Positions 15,987-24,468 are shown, counted from the first letter of the stretch. The stretch is 48,255 nucleotides of DNA from an uncultured Sutterellaceae bacterium (GCA_902797695.1 CADBTW010000070.1:1-48255), one strand, 5' to 3'. The notes: generated from the sequence alone by a model not told the origin. Numbers and translations: made by a program.

Positions 15987-17644
15987 AACGGATCCTTCAG
16001 CATTGGGACCTGTCCCGGGTTGTGCTCATTGCTCTTTTTGTCGCCGTCGGGGTATTTCTTTTCAGGAAAAACATTAGCTATCCGATCGCTCTCCTTCTTG
16101 GCTGCGATGCGTTGGGGGCCGTCTTTTTTTTCCTTTGGACACTCTCTTCCCGCGCGGCCTTTTCCTTTTCAGGTGCATCGCTGACTGTCCTTGTCCTTGC
16201 GCTTCTCGACCGGATGAAGTCGCATTACTACAAGGAAAAGCTGATGACCCCCGATTTTGCCGTTGCGCTGGATCCGGGGAATTTCGGGACGCTGCTCCAC
16301 TATCCTCTTGCCGGCGCGGGGATCCTGGGATCTCTCGTTCTTTCTGTGGTGATCCTCTTTTGGTTCTGGAAGCGGTCAGGGCTTTCAGGAACCAAAACGA
16401 GATTGGCCGCGCTTTGCGGGGCTGTCGGGTGCGCTGCCGCGGCTTTCCTCCTTGTTTCCATGAATGAGGCAAACTGGCTCAGGACCCTGCCGAAGGGGCA
16501 GGGCGTAGTCGTCAACCTCCTCATGAGCGCAAGGGAGGCAAAGGTTCCAAATCCGGCGGACGAGTTTCAAGGAAACACACGTGCGTTCCTGGACGCTGCG
16601 GCCGGGCTTCCCGCAGGGAAGGCATTGCCTGCCGGAGCAAGAAAGCCCGATGTGATTCTGATGCTTCAGGAGTCGACAACCGATCCCCGGATCTACGAAT
16701 TGAAGGACGGATGGCAACTTCCGGACCTTTCGGTTTTCGATGACCGGACGGCTGAGAAAGCGTCAGGTCCGCTACGGGTCCACACGTTCGGAGGCGGGAC
16801 CTGGATTTCAGAATTCAGTGCTCTCACAGGGCTTGATCCGGACGACTTCCGGAGCGCGAAGAATTCCGTTTTCTACACTGTCGTTGGCCGTGTCCGGAAT
16901 TCGATTTTCCGGGAATTCAGCAGGAACGGCTACGAAACGATCGTCCTCACGTCCTTCAACCCTTCCGCCTACCATTCGGGCGAAGCCTACCGTGCGCTCG
17001 GCGTGGACCGGATCGTACGGCCGCAGGATTTCGGCTACCCCGCTTCTAGAACCGAGAACATTTGGACTATCCGCACAGCTGACATGCTCGGTTACGCAAG
17101 GAGGCTTCTTGACGAGCCCCACGAGAAGCCCCGATTTGTCTATATGCTTACGATGCGGGAGCACGGTCCTTATGACCAAAAAGGAAGCCTTTATGACGTA
17201 ATCCGCGGGCATGCTGGCACAGACGCAGAAGCTGTTGCTCTCTCAGCGTATTACGAAAAACTTGCGGATAGCGGCGAAGCATTCAGTGAGTTTTACCGGT
17301 ATGTTGGTGATCGGAAGAAACCAACAGTCTTCCTCCGTTTCGGCGACCACCAACCAGGAATCCACTGGAACCGATACCGGATTCCGTACCCGAATCCCGC
17401 CTTCGTTACCTTTTGGTCCCTGCGGGACAACCTTCCCGGGAGATCCGAATCGCCGGAAATAATGGACATCAGCTTCCTCGGCGGGCTCGCGGCTGAGCGG
17501 GCAGGACTTTCCCTCAGTCCGTTCTACGAAGCGAATGTCGCAATGAGGAGGCTCTGCAATGGGAAACTCGCGGACTGCCCTAAGGCGGACATTCTTTACG
17601 GTTACCGTTCACGGATTTACTCCGAGCTGAGGGACTTTGAATAG
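15983..17644 (+). CDS. LtaS/OpgB-like phosphoglycerol transferase (sulfatase fold)
   Basis: This 553-residue membrane enzyme starts, as annotated, at a TTG without a ribosome site. About five hydrophobic segments occupy residues 10-170, and an extracytoplasmic sulfatase-fold domain occupies about 215-540. Catalytic positions known from LtaS/OpgB-type enzymes are present: E230 in LMLQES, nucleophile T273 in GGGTWISEF, H394 in TMREHGPY and D455-H456 in RFGDHQPG. It should transfer phosphoglycerol, or a similar alcohol phosphate, onto a surface glycan or lipid. There is no nearby in-frame ATG before about residue 75; the frame is open back to 15920 through a C9 tract. Its codons look more AT-rich than those of its neighbours, which may mean transfer or an unusual surface gene. 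Confidence 0.75.
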   Translation: MKRILQHWDLSRVVLIALFVAVGVFLFRKNISYPIALLLGCDALGAVFFFLWTLSSRAAFSFSGASLTVLVLALLDRMKSHYYKEKLMTPDFAVALDPGNFGTLLHYPLAGAGILGSLVLSVVILFWFWKRSGLSGTKTRLAALCGAVGCAAAAFLLVSMNEANWLRTLPKGQGVVVNLLMSAREAKVPNPADEFQGNTRAFLDAAAGLPAGKALPAGARKPDVILMLQESTTDPRIYELKDGWQLPDLSVFDDRTAEKASGPLRVHTFGGGTWISEFSALTGLDPDDFRSAKNSVFYTVVGRVRNSIFREFSRNGYETIVLTSFNPSAYHSGEAYRALGVDRIVRPQDFGYPASRTENIWTIRTADMLGYARRLLDEPHEKPRFVYMLTMREHGPYDQKGSLYDVIRGHAGTDAEAVALSAYYEKLADSGEAFSEFYRYVGDRKKPTVFLRFGDHQPGIHWNRYRIPYPNPAFVTFWSLRDNLPGRSESPEIMDISFLGGLAAERAGLSLSPFYEANVAMRRLCNGKLADCPKADILYGYRSRIYSELRDFE

Positions 17645-17848
17645 AAGAATTGCCCCGTAAGCCTCAGCCGGAAGCGATAACGCTGTCTTCGGTTTTCTGA
17701 TAGCTCAAGGGTTTGGTTGCAAATCCTGAGCAAGGAAATCCCGAGCGGCTTCACGACTGGAGCCGCCCGGGAAGGATGCCTGCTCTGCAAGTTGCTTTCG
17801 AAAGTCGCGGAGAGCTATCTCTCCTTTTCCACGGGTTCCGGCTGGAGA

Positions 17849-19147
17849 CTATGGGAGAACGATCCTGCCGACCCCGTCCTCGATCTCGATCTTCGTCCCG
17901 TAGGGCTCGGAGAGCCGCGCGAGGTGCTCGAGCGTCGCGCGGTCGCGGGAGAGCTTCGGGATCCCCTTCACGCTGCGCCGCTCGTGCTGCCCGAGCGTGA
18001 TCGGATAGAGGGTGACGCCCGTGAGCTTCCCGTCCTCGAGTTCCCAGGAAGCGGCGACAGCCCGCCAGATGTCTTCCTGCACGGCGTAGCCGCGGGTCCC
18101 GTTCTTGCTCCGCATGTCCATGTAGGCCCCGACCTTCGTTTCCTGCGGGAGGCCCTTCCCGTAGAACGCGTCGAAGGGCTGCTTCGCGACGGTTTCGGTC
18201 TGGAAGATGAAGTTCCCGAGCGAGTAGAAGATCACGCCTCCGTGATAGAGCTCGATCCCGCGGAGCACGTGGGGGCCGTGGCCGATGATGGCGGTGGCGC
18301 CGGCGTCGATGCATTCGTGCGCGAAAGTTTCGAGAAACTCGCAGCAGACCGCGGGGTCGTCTCCCGGCATTTCGTGCGAGTGGACGCTGACCAGCACGAC
18401 GTCAGCCTGGCGCTTCGCCTCGGCGATTTCGTCAAGCGTCCGCTTCATGTCGCGCTTGTCGGGGATCGTCTCGTTCCATTCGGGGCCGTCGGTGAGCGCG
18501 AAGTTGAGCTTCCCGAGCGGGAAGGTTCCCTCGGGGTAGGGGAGGGAATAACCGGTCTTGATGCTGTAGTCCTCCTTCGCATTCGCCTTCGTCACCCGTG
18601 CGAGATCCTTCACCATTTCAAAGTGCTCGGCGTTCACGTGGTGGACCGTCCTGAAGCGAAGGGGGTTCAGCCCCGGGCGGCCGCCGACGGTCGACCCCTG
18701 GCCGCCCGCGATCGCGGCGGGGTCGAGGGAGGAGGTGAGCCCGATCAGAGCGACACGGGCGTTCGGGGTCTCGAGGTAGCAGGCGGCGGACGCTTCCTGC
18801 AGCGTGTTCCCGGTTCCGGCGAAGGTCATCCCGCGCTCTTCGACGTGGCGGATCGTCGCGGAGACGCCCCCCTGGCCGTAGTCGCCCGAATGGTTGTTCG
18901 CGGTGTTGAAGAGGTTGAACCCGTAGCGGAGCATGTCGTCCAGCATCGAGGGGTCGGTCATCGCCCAGGTGCCGCCGCTCGAAGCGGCCGGGTAGCCTTC
19001 GCTCCGGTGGAACGTCATCTCGAGGTTCGCGAAGCGGACGTCGTGGCGGCTGATCAGCGCCTTCAGCTCCTCGAACCCGTCGTAGCCCTCTTCGGCCACG
19101 TGCCGCGTGATGAAGCTGTCGCCAGTCGCAATGAATGATGTCTTCAT
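17849..19147 (-). CDS. CapA-family protein (metallophosphatase fold)
   Basis: This 432-residue protein is of the PGA_cap/CapA family, named for polyglutamate capsule proteins. Motifs in order are FIATGDSFITRH (start), ANLEMTFH, NTANNHSGDYGQGG, VSVHSHEMPGDD, AIIGHGPHVLRGIE and FYSLGNFIF. These are the metal-site segments of the calcineurin-like CapA domain. There is no signal peptide or membrane anchor, unlike true capsule CapA, so it is probably a cytoplasmic phosphoesterase of unknown substrate. I start at 19147 because GGAG lies 6 nt upstream; an ATG at 19159 is in frame. No capsule genes (capB, capC) are nearby, but the neighbouring phosphoglycerol transferase is also a surface-type enzyme. 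Confidence 0.82.
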   Translation of the reverse strand: MKTSFIATGDSFITRHVAEEGYDGFEELKALISRHDVRFANLEMTFHRSEGYPAASSGGTWAMTDPSMLDDMLRYGFNLFNTANNHSGDYGQGGVSATIRHVEERGMTFAGTGNTLQEASAACYLETPNARVALIGLTSSLDPAAIAGGQGSTVGGRPGLNPLRFRTVHHVNAEHFEMVKDLARVTKANAKEDYSIKTGYSLPYPEGTFPLGKLNFALTDGPEWNETIPDKRDMKRTLDEIAEAKRQADVVLVSVHSHEMPGDDPAVCCEFLETFAHECIDAGATAIIGHGPHVLRGIELYHGGVIFYSLGNFIFQTETVAKQPFDAFYGKGLPQETKVGAYMDMRSKNGTRGYAVQEDIWRAVAASWELEDGKLTGVTLYPITLGQHERRSVKGIPKLSRDRATLEHLARLSEPYGTKIEIEDGVGRIVLP

Positions 19148-19227
19148 GTTGTTCTCCATTCCCCAAGGGGATTCGCGGAATCAGATTCCTCTATTTTCTT
19201 CTCAAAAACAGGAGGATTGGAATCTTC

Positions 19228-19256
19228 AGGAAAATTTTGTGTACATGAATTTTCCT
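19228..19256. promoter_or_regulatory. 9-bp inverted repeat between divergent capA-like and phosphoesterase genes
   Basis: AGGAAAATT (19228-19236) and AATTTTCCT (19248-19256) are perfect inverted arms with an 11-nt spacer containing TGTACA. The site is 80 bp upstream of the capA-like start in an AT-rich patch of the 327-bp divergent region 19148-19474. It could be an operator or a hairpin in the capA leader. Nothing else in that region is recognisable. Confidence 0.45.
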
Positions 19257-19474
19257 CTGGTTCCTTTCTGCCTGCGGAAGCGTGATAAAAGCCCGGGGAC
19301 CGCTGCCGAGGCAACGGGAACCGTACCGGGAGAACAGCCGGGGCGCAAACAACTTCTTGCAATTTCGGGACTGTTTTTTCGTTATCTTTCCCTATGATTC
19401 GCCCTGTGCCGGAAAGAGGGCGCCGGTTGTCGGCGTCGGCCTCCGGGCCGCGCACCTTGTCCTGAGAGAAGAAG

Positions 19475-20305
19475 ATGGCCAAAAAGAAGAAGCTGCTGAT
19501 CGTGGGCGACACCCACGCGAACTTCCGTTTTCTTTCCTATGCCCTGAAGAAACTGAAGCCCGACGCCGCCGTCGTCGTGGGGGACTTCGGCTACTGGATG
19601 CGGGACGATTTCCCCGAGACCGAAGGGGAGGAAGGCTGGTTCATGGACGACCTTGACCGGCACGGCGTCCGGGTCTACTTCTGCGACGGGAACCACGAGA
19701 ACTTCGCCCGGCTCGCGGAGATAGCCCGGGGGAAGAACCCGACGAAGCCCATGAAAGTCAGGAAGGGGATCTTCTATATGCCACGCGGAAGCTCCGTGAA
19801 GCTCTGCGGAAAGCGGATCTTCTTCGCGGGCGGTGCCTTCTCGATCGACCGGGAGTACCGGGAGCACGGGCGGACCTGGTTCGATGAGGAAATCCTCACG
19901 CGGAAGGAGGCGGAAGAGATCGCGGCCCGCCCGGGGCTCGGCAAGGCGGACATCGTCGTGACGCACACCTGCCCCGCCGCCGCGCTGCCCGAGGTTTGCG
20001 CGGTCTGCGGGATCAATCCCGAGTGGATCGAGAACTCGGAGACGGAGGAGAGCCTCGAAATGCTCCGCCCGAAGTTCACCCGGGCGACCGACTGGTACTT
20101 CGGGCACTGGCACCAGGCGGCGGAATTCGGCCTTGAAGGAACAGGCACGCGCTTCCACCTTCTCAACATGACGCCATGCGCCGGGTCGCTCGCCGGGATC
20201 GGTATCGGGCGGAAGAAGATCCGGCGCGTTGTCCGCGCCTTCGCGAAGAAACTCGCGAAGGAAAATCGCGCGGCGGCGGAAGAAGAAACGGGGGCTGCCG
20301 CCTGA
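19475..20305 (+). CDS. calcineurin-like metallophosphoesterase
   Basis: This 276-residue cytoplasmic protein has all five metallophosphoesterase blocks: GDTH (11-14), GDFG (about 37-40), GNHE (about 72-75), THTC (about 168-171) and GHWH (about 209-212). The metal-binding Asp, Asn and His residues are complete, so a two-metal phosphoesterase is expected. The tail (about 240-276) is basic, then alanine/glutamate-rich. The substrate (protein phosphate, nucleotide or other) cannot be read from the sequence. It is divergent from capA-like and convergent with the downstream hydrolase. Confidence 0.85.
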   Translation: MAKKKKLLIVGDTHANFRFLSYALKKLKPDAAVVVGDFGYWMRDDFPETEGEEGWFMDDLDRHGVRVYFCDGNHENFARLAEIARGKNPTKPMKVRKGIFYMPRGSSVKLCGKRIFFAGGAFSIDREYREHGRTWFDEEILTRKEAEEIAARPGLGKADIVVTHTCPAAALPEVCAVCGINPEWIENSETEESLEMLRPKFTRATDWYFGHWHQAAEFGLEGTGTRFHLLNMTPCAGSLAGIGIGRKKIRRVVRAFAKKLAKENRAAAEEETGAAA

Positions 20306-20353
20306 CACGCGCCTGCCGCCCGGAGGTGGCGGGCGGATCGCGTTCCGGTCGCC

Positions 20354-21286
20354 TTACGCTTCGAGGTTTTTCCTGAAGAAGGAAACGATGAGCTCGTTCA
20401 GGGAATCCTGGTACCAGACGGTGTCTGACGAGTGGTCGGCGCCCGGGAGCAGCACGTAGCGCGCGTCGGCGTCCTTTTCGAGGAGCGCCCTGAACATCTT
20501 CGCGCTCTGGAGCGGGGACACCATGCGGTCAGAGCTCCCGTGGACGAGGAGGAAGGGCGGGATGTCCTTCTTCTTCAGGTCCTTCAGGAGCTCGATCGGG
20601 CTCCCCTGGAGGAGCTGCTCCTTCAGCCCCTTCGGCGGCGCCGTGAAGGCGACCCCGTTCGCGAGGAGCGCTTCCGGTGCCGCTTCCGTCGCGTGCGCGT
20701 CGCGGGCGTCGCGGGAAAGCCCTTCCGCGATTCCGCGGAGGCTCGAGACCGGGTGGAGCGCACAGCAGCAGCTGACCGAGGACGGGACGCCGGGCCACTC
20801 GGGCGAATCCCACTCGGATTTTCCAGAGGAGAGCGCCGTCATTTCGGCGAGCCACCCGCCGGCTGAGTTCCCGAGGACGCCGATCCGATCCGGGTCGATC
20901 TCGAACTCGGACGCGTTCGCGCGGAGGAACCGGACAGCGGCCTTCGCGTCGACCACCTGGGCGGGGAAACGGCAGGGAATCGTCCGGTACTCGGCGGCGG
21001 CGACCACGAATCCCGCGCGGGCGAGCGCCCAGCGGACTTCCGCGAACCGGTCCTTTGCTGCCTCAAGCCAGCCGCCGCCCGGGAAGAAGAGAACCGCGGC
21101 CTTGGGAGTTCCGGTCGCGGGGATGAGGAGCGTCATCCGGAGCTGCCGCGCCGTCCTCTTCGAGAAAACCTGGGAATAGGCGGCTTCCGCGATCACCCGG
21201 ATCATCGGCTTCTCGCGCCCGATCTCGAGCATTTCGGCGCCTTCGGTCCATCCGAGAAGTTCCTTTTCCGATTTCGACTCAGCCAA
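20354..21286 (-). CDS. alpha/beta hydrolase, esterase/lipase of the HSL-like type
   Basis: This 310-residue hydrolase has an oxyanion motif FFPGGGW (67-73), the nucleophile S141 in LGNSAGG, D253 in HGSSDRMVSP and H285 in GADHSSD, a complete Ser-Asp-His triad. It resembles feruloyl-esterase-like and hormone-sensitive-lipase-like enzymes that act on small acyl esters. There is no signal peptide. It begins with TTG behind GGAGG (7-nt spacing), which I accept because the spacing is good and no ATG is as well placed. The gene is 20 bp downstream of the nuclease gene, so they are probably co-transcribed. Confidence 0.82.
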   Translation of the reverse strand: MAESKSEKELLGWTEGAEMLEIGREKPMIRVIAEAAYSQVFSKRTARQLRMTLLIPATGTPKAAVLFFPGGGWLEAAKDRFAEVRWALARAGFVVAAAEYRTIPCRFPAQVVDAKAAVRFLRANASEFEIDPDRIGVLGNSAGGWLAEMTALSSGKSEWDSPEWPGVPSSVSCCCALHPVSSLRGIAEGLSRDARDAHATEAAPEALLANGVAFTAPPKGLKEQLLQGSPIELLKDLKKKDIPPFLLVHGSSDRMVSPLQSAKMFRALLEKDADARYVLLPGADHSSDTVWYQDSLNELIVSFFRKNLEA

Positions 21287-21306
21287 TTCCTGCCTCCGTT
21301 TAAAAG

Positions 21307-22101
21307 CTATGGGAGCATGCCATTCAGCCGCCCGAAGGCGCCTTCGTCCTTCGGTGCCGGAGCCCGCTCCCTGAAATTCGAGAAGTCCCCCGCCTCGTTC
21401 CGGCGCTTCGCGCTCCGGAACTCCCAGGGGGGAACCGGGGAAGAAGAGGACCAGAGTCCTCGCCTCGCGGCCTTCGCGCGGGCCGCGGCCGCTTCGTACG
21501 GCGTCCGGTCTTCGGGGAACATCTGCTTCGCGTAGTGAGAATAGAACCAGGCGTTTCCCGCTTCAAGCTGGGCGAGGTTCGCGTCGCGACCCCTGACGAG
21601 GACCTTTCCAACGATCCGCCCGTACTGGTCGCGGTTCAGGTACCGCACTTCGACATCCTTCCCCATCACGAGGCCGGAGAGGCCGAGCGCCGCCTGGGGG
21701 CCCCAGGCCTGGTCGTGCTCGGGCGAGTCGATTCCGAGGAACCGGACCCTTTCGGTCTTTCCGGAAGCGGTCCGGATCGTCACGGTGTCCCCGTCCGCCA
21801 CCTTCACGACGCGGCCCGAAACGCGTTCCCCTGAAGCGGGAGCCGTCTGCCGCGGAGAAGGTGCCTTCGGCGGCGTCGCGACGGTCGTTTTCTGGAACGC
21901 TTCGGAAACAGCGCCGATCCCGCCCCGGACGAGCGCGTCGATCACGTCGCTCTGGGTGCCGGCGAGGAAGCAGAGGACGGCGGCGGCAAGCGCCGCCGCG
22001 CCCCGCGCGAGGCCCGAGCGGCGGCTCTGCGTCGTGCGGCGGGTTGTCCTCCGGGGCGAAGTGCCTGCGTTTCCTCTTCTCGTTCTCCGGGGGGCTGCCA
22101 C
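21307..22101 (-). CDS. membrane-anchored thermonuclease-like (SNase) protein
   Basis: This 264-residue protein has a strongly basic first 34 residues (RRTRR, RRTTRRTTQSRR), a hydrophobic helix at about 35-50, a proline/threonine-rich linker and an SNase domain at about 93-205. Staphylococcal-nuclease positions are kept: GRVVKVADGDTV, RVRFLGIDSPEH with the catalytic Arg/Glu, DQYGR and ARAKAARRGLW. It probably sits in the inner membrane with the nuclease domain outside the cytoplasm, cutting DNA or RNA with calcium. The start is GTG after AGGAG, spacing slightly short. The basic tail before the helix is unusual and may hold the protein N-in. Confidence 0.82.
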   Translation of the reverse strand: MAAPRRTRRGNAGTSPRRTTRRTTQSRRSGLARGAAALAAAVLCFLAGTQSDVIDALVRGGIGAVSEAFQKTTVATPPKAPSPRQTAPASGERVSGRVVKVADGDTVTIRTASGKTERVRFLGIDSPEHDQAWGPQAALGLSGLVMGKDVEVRYLNRDQYGRIVGKVLVRGRDANLAQLEAGNAWFYSHYAKQMFPEDRTPYEAAAARAKAARRGLWSSSSPVPPWEFRSAKRRNEAGDFSNFRERAPAPKDEGAFGRLNGMLP

Positions 22102-22195
22102 CGCGTCTCCTTTCCGTTGTTCCTGTTTCCCGTACGAAACGGATAGTTTAGCGGCACCGGGGACTGCCCGTCTCGTTCGGTTCTAGAAGGCATGG

Positions 22196-22244
22196 AAAAG
22201 GGCGGGGGGAAAAGCCCGTGGAATCAGGCCTTTCCCTGCCGCCC
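22196..22244 (-). terminator. intrinsic terminator of the Cys-repeat gene
   Basis: On the minus strand GGGCGG (22244-22239) pairs with CCGCCC (22205-22200), and after a 2x2 internal loop a further GGGAAA/TTTTCC part pairs. The stem is followed by TTTT (22199-22196). It lies 60 bp after the stop at 22304. Confidence 0.62.
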
Positions 22245-22303
22245 TTCCGGGAGGAAGCTTTTTTCCCGCTTCCGGGACGAGCTTCCGGAGCGAAGCGCCT
22301 CAG

Positions 22304-23110
22304 CTAGAACTTTCCGAGGAGCTTCTCAAGCTTCTTCGTGTTTTCCTTCAGGTGCTTCTCCCACTTCTCCTTGTCGATCCCCTTCGCGAGGTCGGCGTCC
22401 TTCAGGGTGCCGAGGAGGGCCTTGCGCTTCTTGCCGAGTTCCTTCGCGCCTTCGGTGAGCTTCTCAACCACTTCGGCGCGCTTCTTTTCGGCTTCCTGCG
22501 CGGCGAGAGCGGCCTTCGCGGCACGGCGGGCGAGGCCCGCGACGAGCGCGGCGACCGATTCGCCCTTCTTGTCGGCGGCGTAGGAAAGGCCTTCGAGGGT
22601 TTCGTCGTCAAGCGAAATGACGACCTGTTCAAGCCCGTTTTCTTCCTGTTCGATCTCGGGTTCAGGCTCGGCCGCTTCCGCAGGTTCCTCCGCCTTCGCT
22701 TCGCACTCGGGGCATTTCTCGGGCTCGGCCGCTTCCGCGGGTTCCTCGGCCTTCGCTTCGCACTCGGGGCATTTCGCAGGTTCGGCGGGCTTCGCGGGTT
22801 CCTCCGCCTTCGCTTCGCACTCGCAGCATTTCGCGGGCTCGGCGGGCTTCACGGGCTCTTCAGCCTTCGCCTCGCACTCGCAGCATTTCACGGGTTCGGC
22901 AGCAGCCTCCGGAGCCTCTGCCACCACTTCAGGTTCGGCGGCGGGAGCTTCGGCCTGCACCGCTTCTTCCTTCACTTCCTCAGCGGCAACGGCCGCCTGT
23001 TCCTGTTCTGCCATTTCCTTTTCCTCCATGGGTTCTGTGGTCCCTGGCGCCTGTTCGGCCGCCGGGCGGATCCGCCTCGCGATGACTCTCTTACGAGAAC
23101 GAATGTTCAT
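22304..23110 (-). CDS. ribbon-helix-helix-like protein with four Cys-containing repeats
   Basis: This 268-residue protein belongs to no named family I know. Residues 1-27 are basic and 28-74 are Ala/Glu-rich. Residues 75-150 are four tandem 19-residue repeats, each beginning KC[C/P]EC and continuing EAKAEEP. Residues ~160-268 begin with VVISLDDETLEGL and a two-helix pattern like a ribbon-helix-helix fold, followed by a long charged amphipathic helix. The last part aligns with the whole upstream gene. Each repeat gives a CxxC pair, so metal binding or disulfides are possible. The ATGA overlap with the upstream gene supports the 23110 start, but a strong GGAGG before the ATG at 23014 allows a 236-residue form. 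No signal peptide is evident. Confidence 0.72.
   Translation of the reverse strand: MNIRSRKRVIARRIRPAAEQAPGTTEPMEEKEMAEQEQAAVAAEEVKEEAVQAEAPAAEPEVVAEAPEAAAEPVKCCECEAKAEEPVKPAEPAKCCECEAKAEEPAKPAEPAKCPECEAKAEEPAEAAEPEKCPECEAKAEEPAEAAEPEPEIEQEENGLEQVVISLDDETLEGLSYAADKKGESVAALVAGLARRAAKAALAAQEAEKKRAEVVEKLTEGAKELGKKRKALLGTLKDADLAKGIDKEKWEKHLKENTKKLEKLLGKF
22661..22888 (-). repeat. four tandem 57-bp repeats encoding the Cys motif
   Basis: The word GCACTCG[G/C][G/A]GCATTT starts at 22703, 22760, 22817 and 22874, exactly 57 bp apart, and the rest of each unit is nearly identical. Copies 1-2 (coding order) carry CCEC and copies 3-4 carry CPEC, which suggests unit-by-unit duplication. Copy number may vary between strains without changing the frame. 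Confidence 0.9.
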
Positions 23111-23424
23111 TTGCTCTGTTTCTCCTCGGGGTCCTGCTTCGGTTCGTCGCTCCGCCTGCGGTATTCCGCACGCTTCGCCTGGAACTTCGCAAGCATTTCC
23201 CTTCCCTTGACGTTCAGCTCTGCCACACCGGCAGAGACGCGGGACTTCACTTCGTCCAGCTTCTCGTCAGCGTTCTGCGCGGCGAAGGCGGCCCGGGCCG
23301 CCTTGTCGGCGAGAGATCCGAGAAGGGCTTCGACCGTGATTCCCTTCCTCTGGGTGATGAGATTCAGCCCTTCGACCGTTTTCTCCGAGAGCTCGATCGT
23401 GAAAAGCTTCTTCTCTTCTGACAT
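23107..23424 (-). CDS. small ribbon-helix-helix-like protein
   Basis: This 105-residue protein opens with a short strand-like FTIELSEKTVEGL, then two predicted helices with a GIT turn (ITQRKGITVEALLGSLADKA), the pattern of Arc/MetJ-type DNA-binding dimers. A long charged helix (about 45-90) and an acidic, Lys-rich tail follow. It aligns with the C-terminal part of the next gene (shared T-EGL, KKG/RKG, AA-AA-AQ-A-K). A GGAGG lies 7 nt before the ATG, and the stop overlaps the next start as ATGA. It may bind DNA or simply dimerise with its partner; the fold is my inference from pattern, not from a database match. Confidence 0.7.
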   Translation of the reverse strand: MSEEKKLFTIELSEKTVEGLNLITQRKGITVEALLGSLADKAARAAFAAQNADEKLDEVKSRVSAGVAELNVKGREMLAKFQAKRAEYRRRSDEPKQDPEEKQSK

Positions 23425-23598
23425 GTCTGGTCCTCCGAAAGAACGGGGCGATCCCCCGCCCCGTGTTCCGGGGCAGGAAGGAACGCTTCAATCCTGCGTT
23501 TGTTTGATTCTAGCGGGTGAAAGTAAAGCGGCGAAGGATTTGCGGCGCGCCGCCCGGAGGCGGGCAGGGCTGCCGCGCCCGAGGCACTGGGAAATCCT

Positions 23599-24468
23599 TC
23601 AGAAAAGCGGGAGATTCCGGAGAAGCCTCCGGAGCTGCGCCGCCATGTGCGGCACCGGGTCCGAGATCGAGATCCCGACGAGGTCGAGGGTGGACGAGAT
23701 CCGCTCGATCACGTCGATCACTTCCGGGATCCGCATGCCGCCGGTCGAGCGGCCGAGCTCCGGGAAGAATTCGGAAGGGTCGAGGACTCCGAGGTCGAGG
23801 TGCACGAGCGCGCGGCTCGCGCCGCACCCCTCGAGCCACGCCGTGAGGCGCGCGGGATCGTCGAGGACTTCTTTCCGCGAGAGCACGGAGCAGCCCCATC
23901 CCCGGAGCTTCTCCCGCGTCTCTTCGGGCTCAAGCGGCCGGAGCCCGATGTGGAGCGTCTTCCTCGGGTCGATTTTCTGCGGGAGGAGCGAGAGGATTTC
24001 GGGGTCCCCGCGGCCGACGAGGTGCGCGAGCGTCATCGTGTGGAGCACGTCGAAGAGCTCAAGCGGGAGGAGCGCGTCCGCGTGCCGGTCGAGCCAGATC
24101 ATCGCCGTGTCGCCGCTGTACCGCGACGCGAGCCACGAGAACGGGGCAAGCGACACCGAGCATTCGCCGCCGAGCGTCGCGATGCGGTCGGGGCCCGCGA
24201 TGTCGAGGAGCCCGAGCGCCGCGCGGAGCTGCGAAAGGACGATCCCGCGGTTCCGGATCCCGTTCACCGCTCCGGTGTCCTCGAGCCCGGTCGAGACCGG
24301 GACGGTCCAGGTCTCGTTCTTCGTCGGCGGCGCGACGAGGTCGAGGATCCGGGCCCCGACCATGTAGCCCGCCTTCATGTCATCCTCGGGGACCACGTTG
24401 ACGGAGAGCCGGTCCTCGGGCGAAATCCCGCCCTGCCACTGCGGATAGATGAGCCGGATCGTCTTCAT
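23599..24468 (-). CDS. arginase/ureohydrolase-fold protein with altered metal ligands
   Basis: This 289-residue protein has the arginase family order: a GG-box, a DxHxD box and a D---DP box. The boxes are not canonical. GGDHS reads GGECS (100-104), so the first metal-binding His is C103. The middle box is intact as DRHAD (127-131). SxDxDxxDP reads HLDLGVLDP (223-231), so the second Asp is G227. Two of six manganese ligands are therefore changed, and ordinary agmatinase or arginase activity is doubtful. The start at 24468 overlaps the stop of the thioredoxin-fold gene (TGATG), which overrides the 50-codon longer frame. The pair is likely co-translated. Confidence 0.78.
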   Translation of the reverse strand: MKTIRLIYPQWQGGISPEDRLSVNVVPEDDMKAGYMVGARILDLVAPPTKNETWTVPVSTGLEDTGAVNGIRNRGIVLSQLRAALGLLDIAGPDRIATLGGECSVSLAPFSWLASRYSGDTAMIWLDRHADALLPLELFDVLHTMTLAHLVGRGDPEILSLLPQKIDPRKTLHIGLRPLEPEETREKLRGWGCSVLSRKEVLDDPARLTAWLEGCGASRALVHLDLGVLDPSEFFPELGRSTGGMRIPEVIDVIERISSTLDLVGISISDPVPHMAAQLRRLLRNLPLF

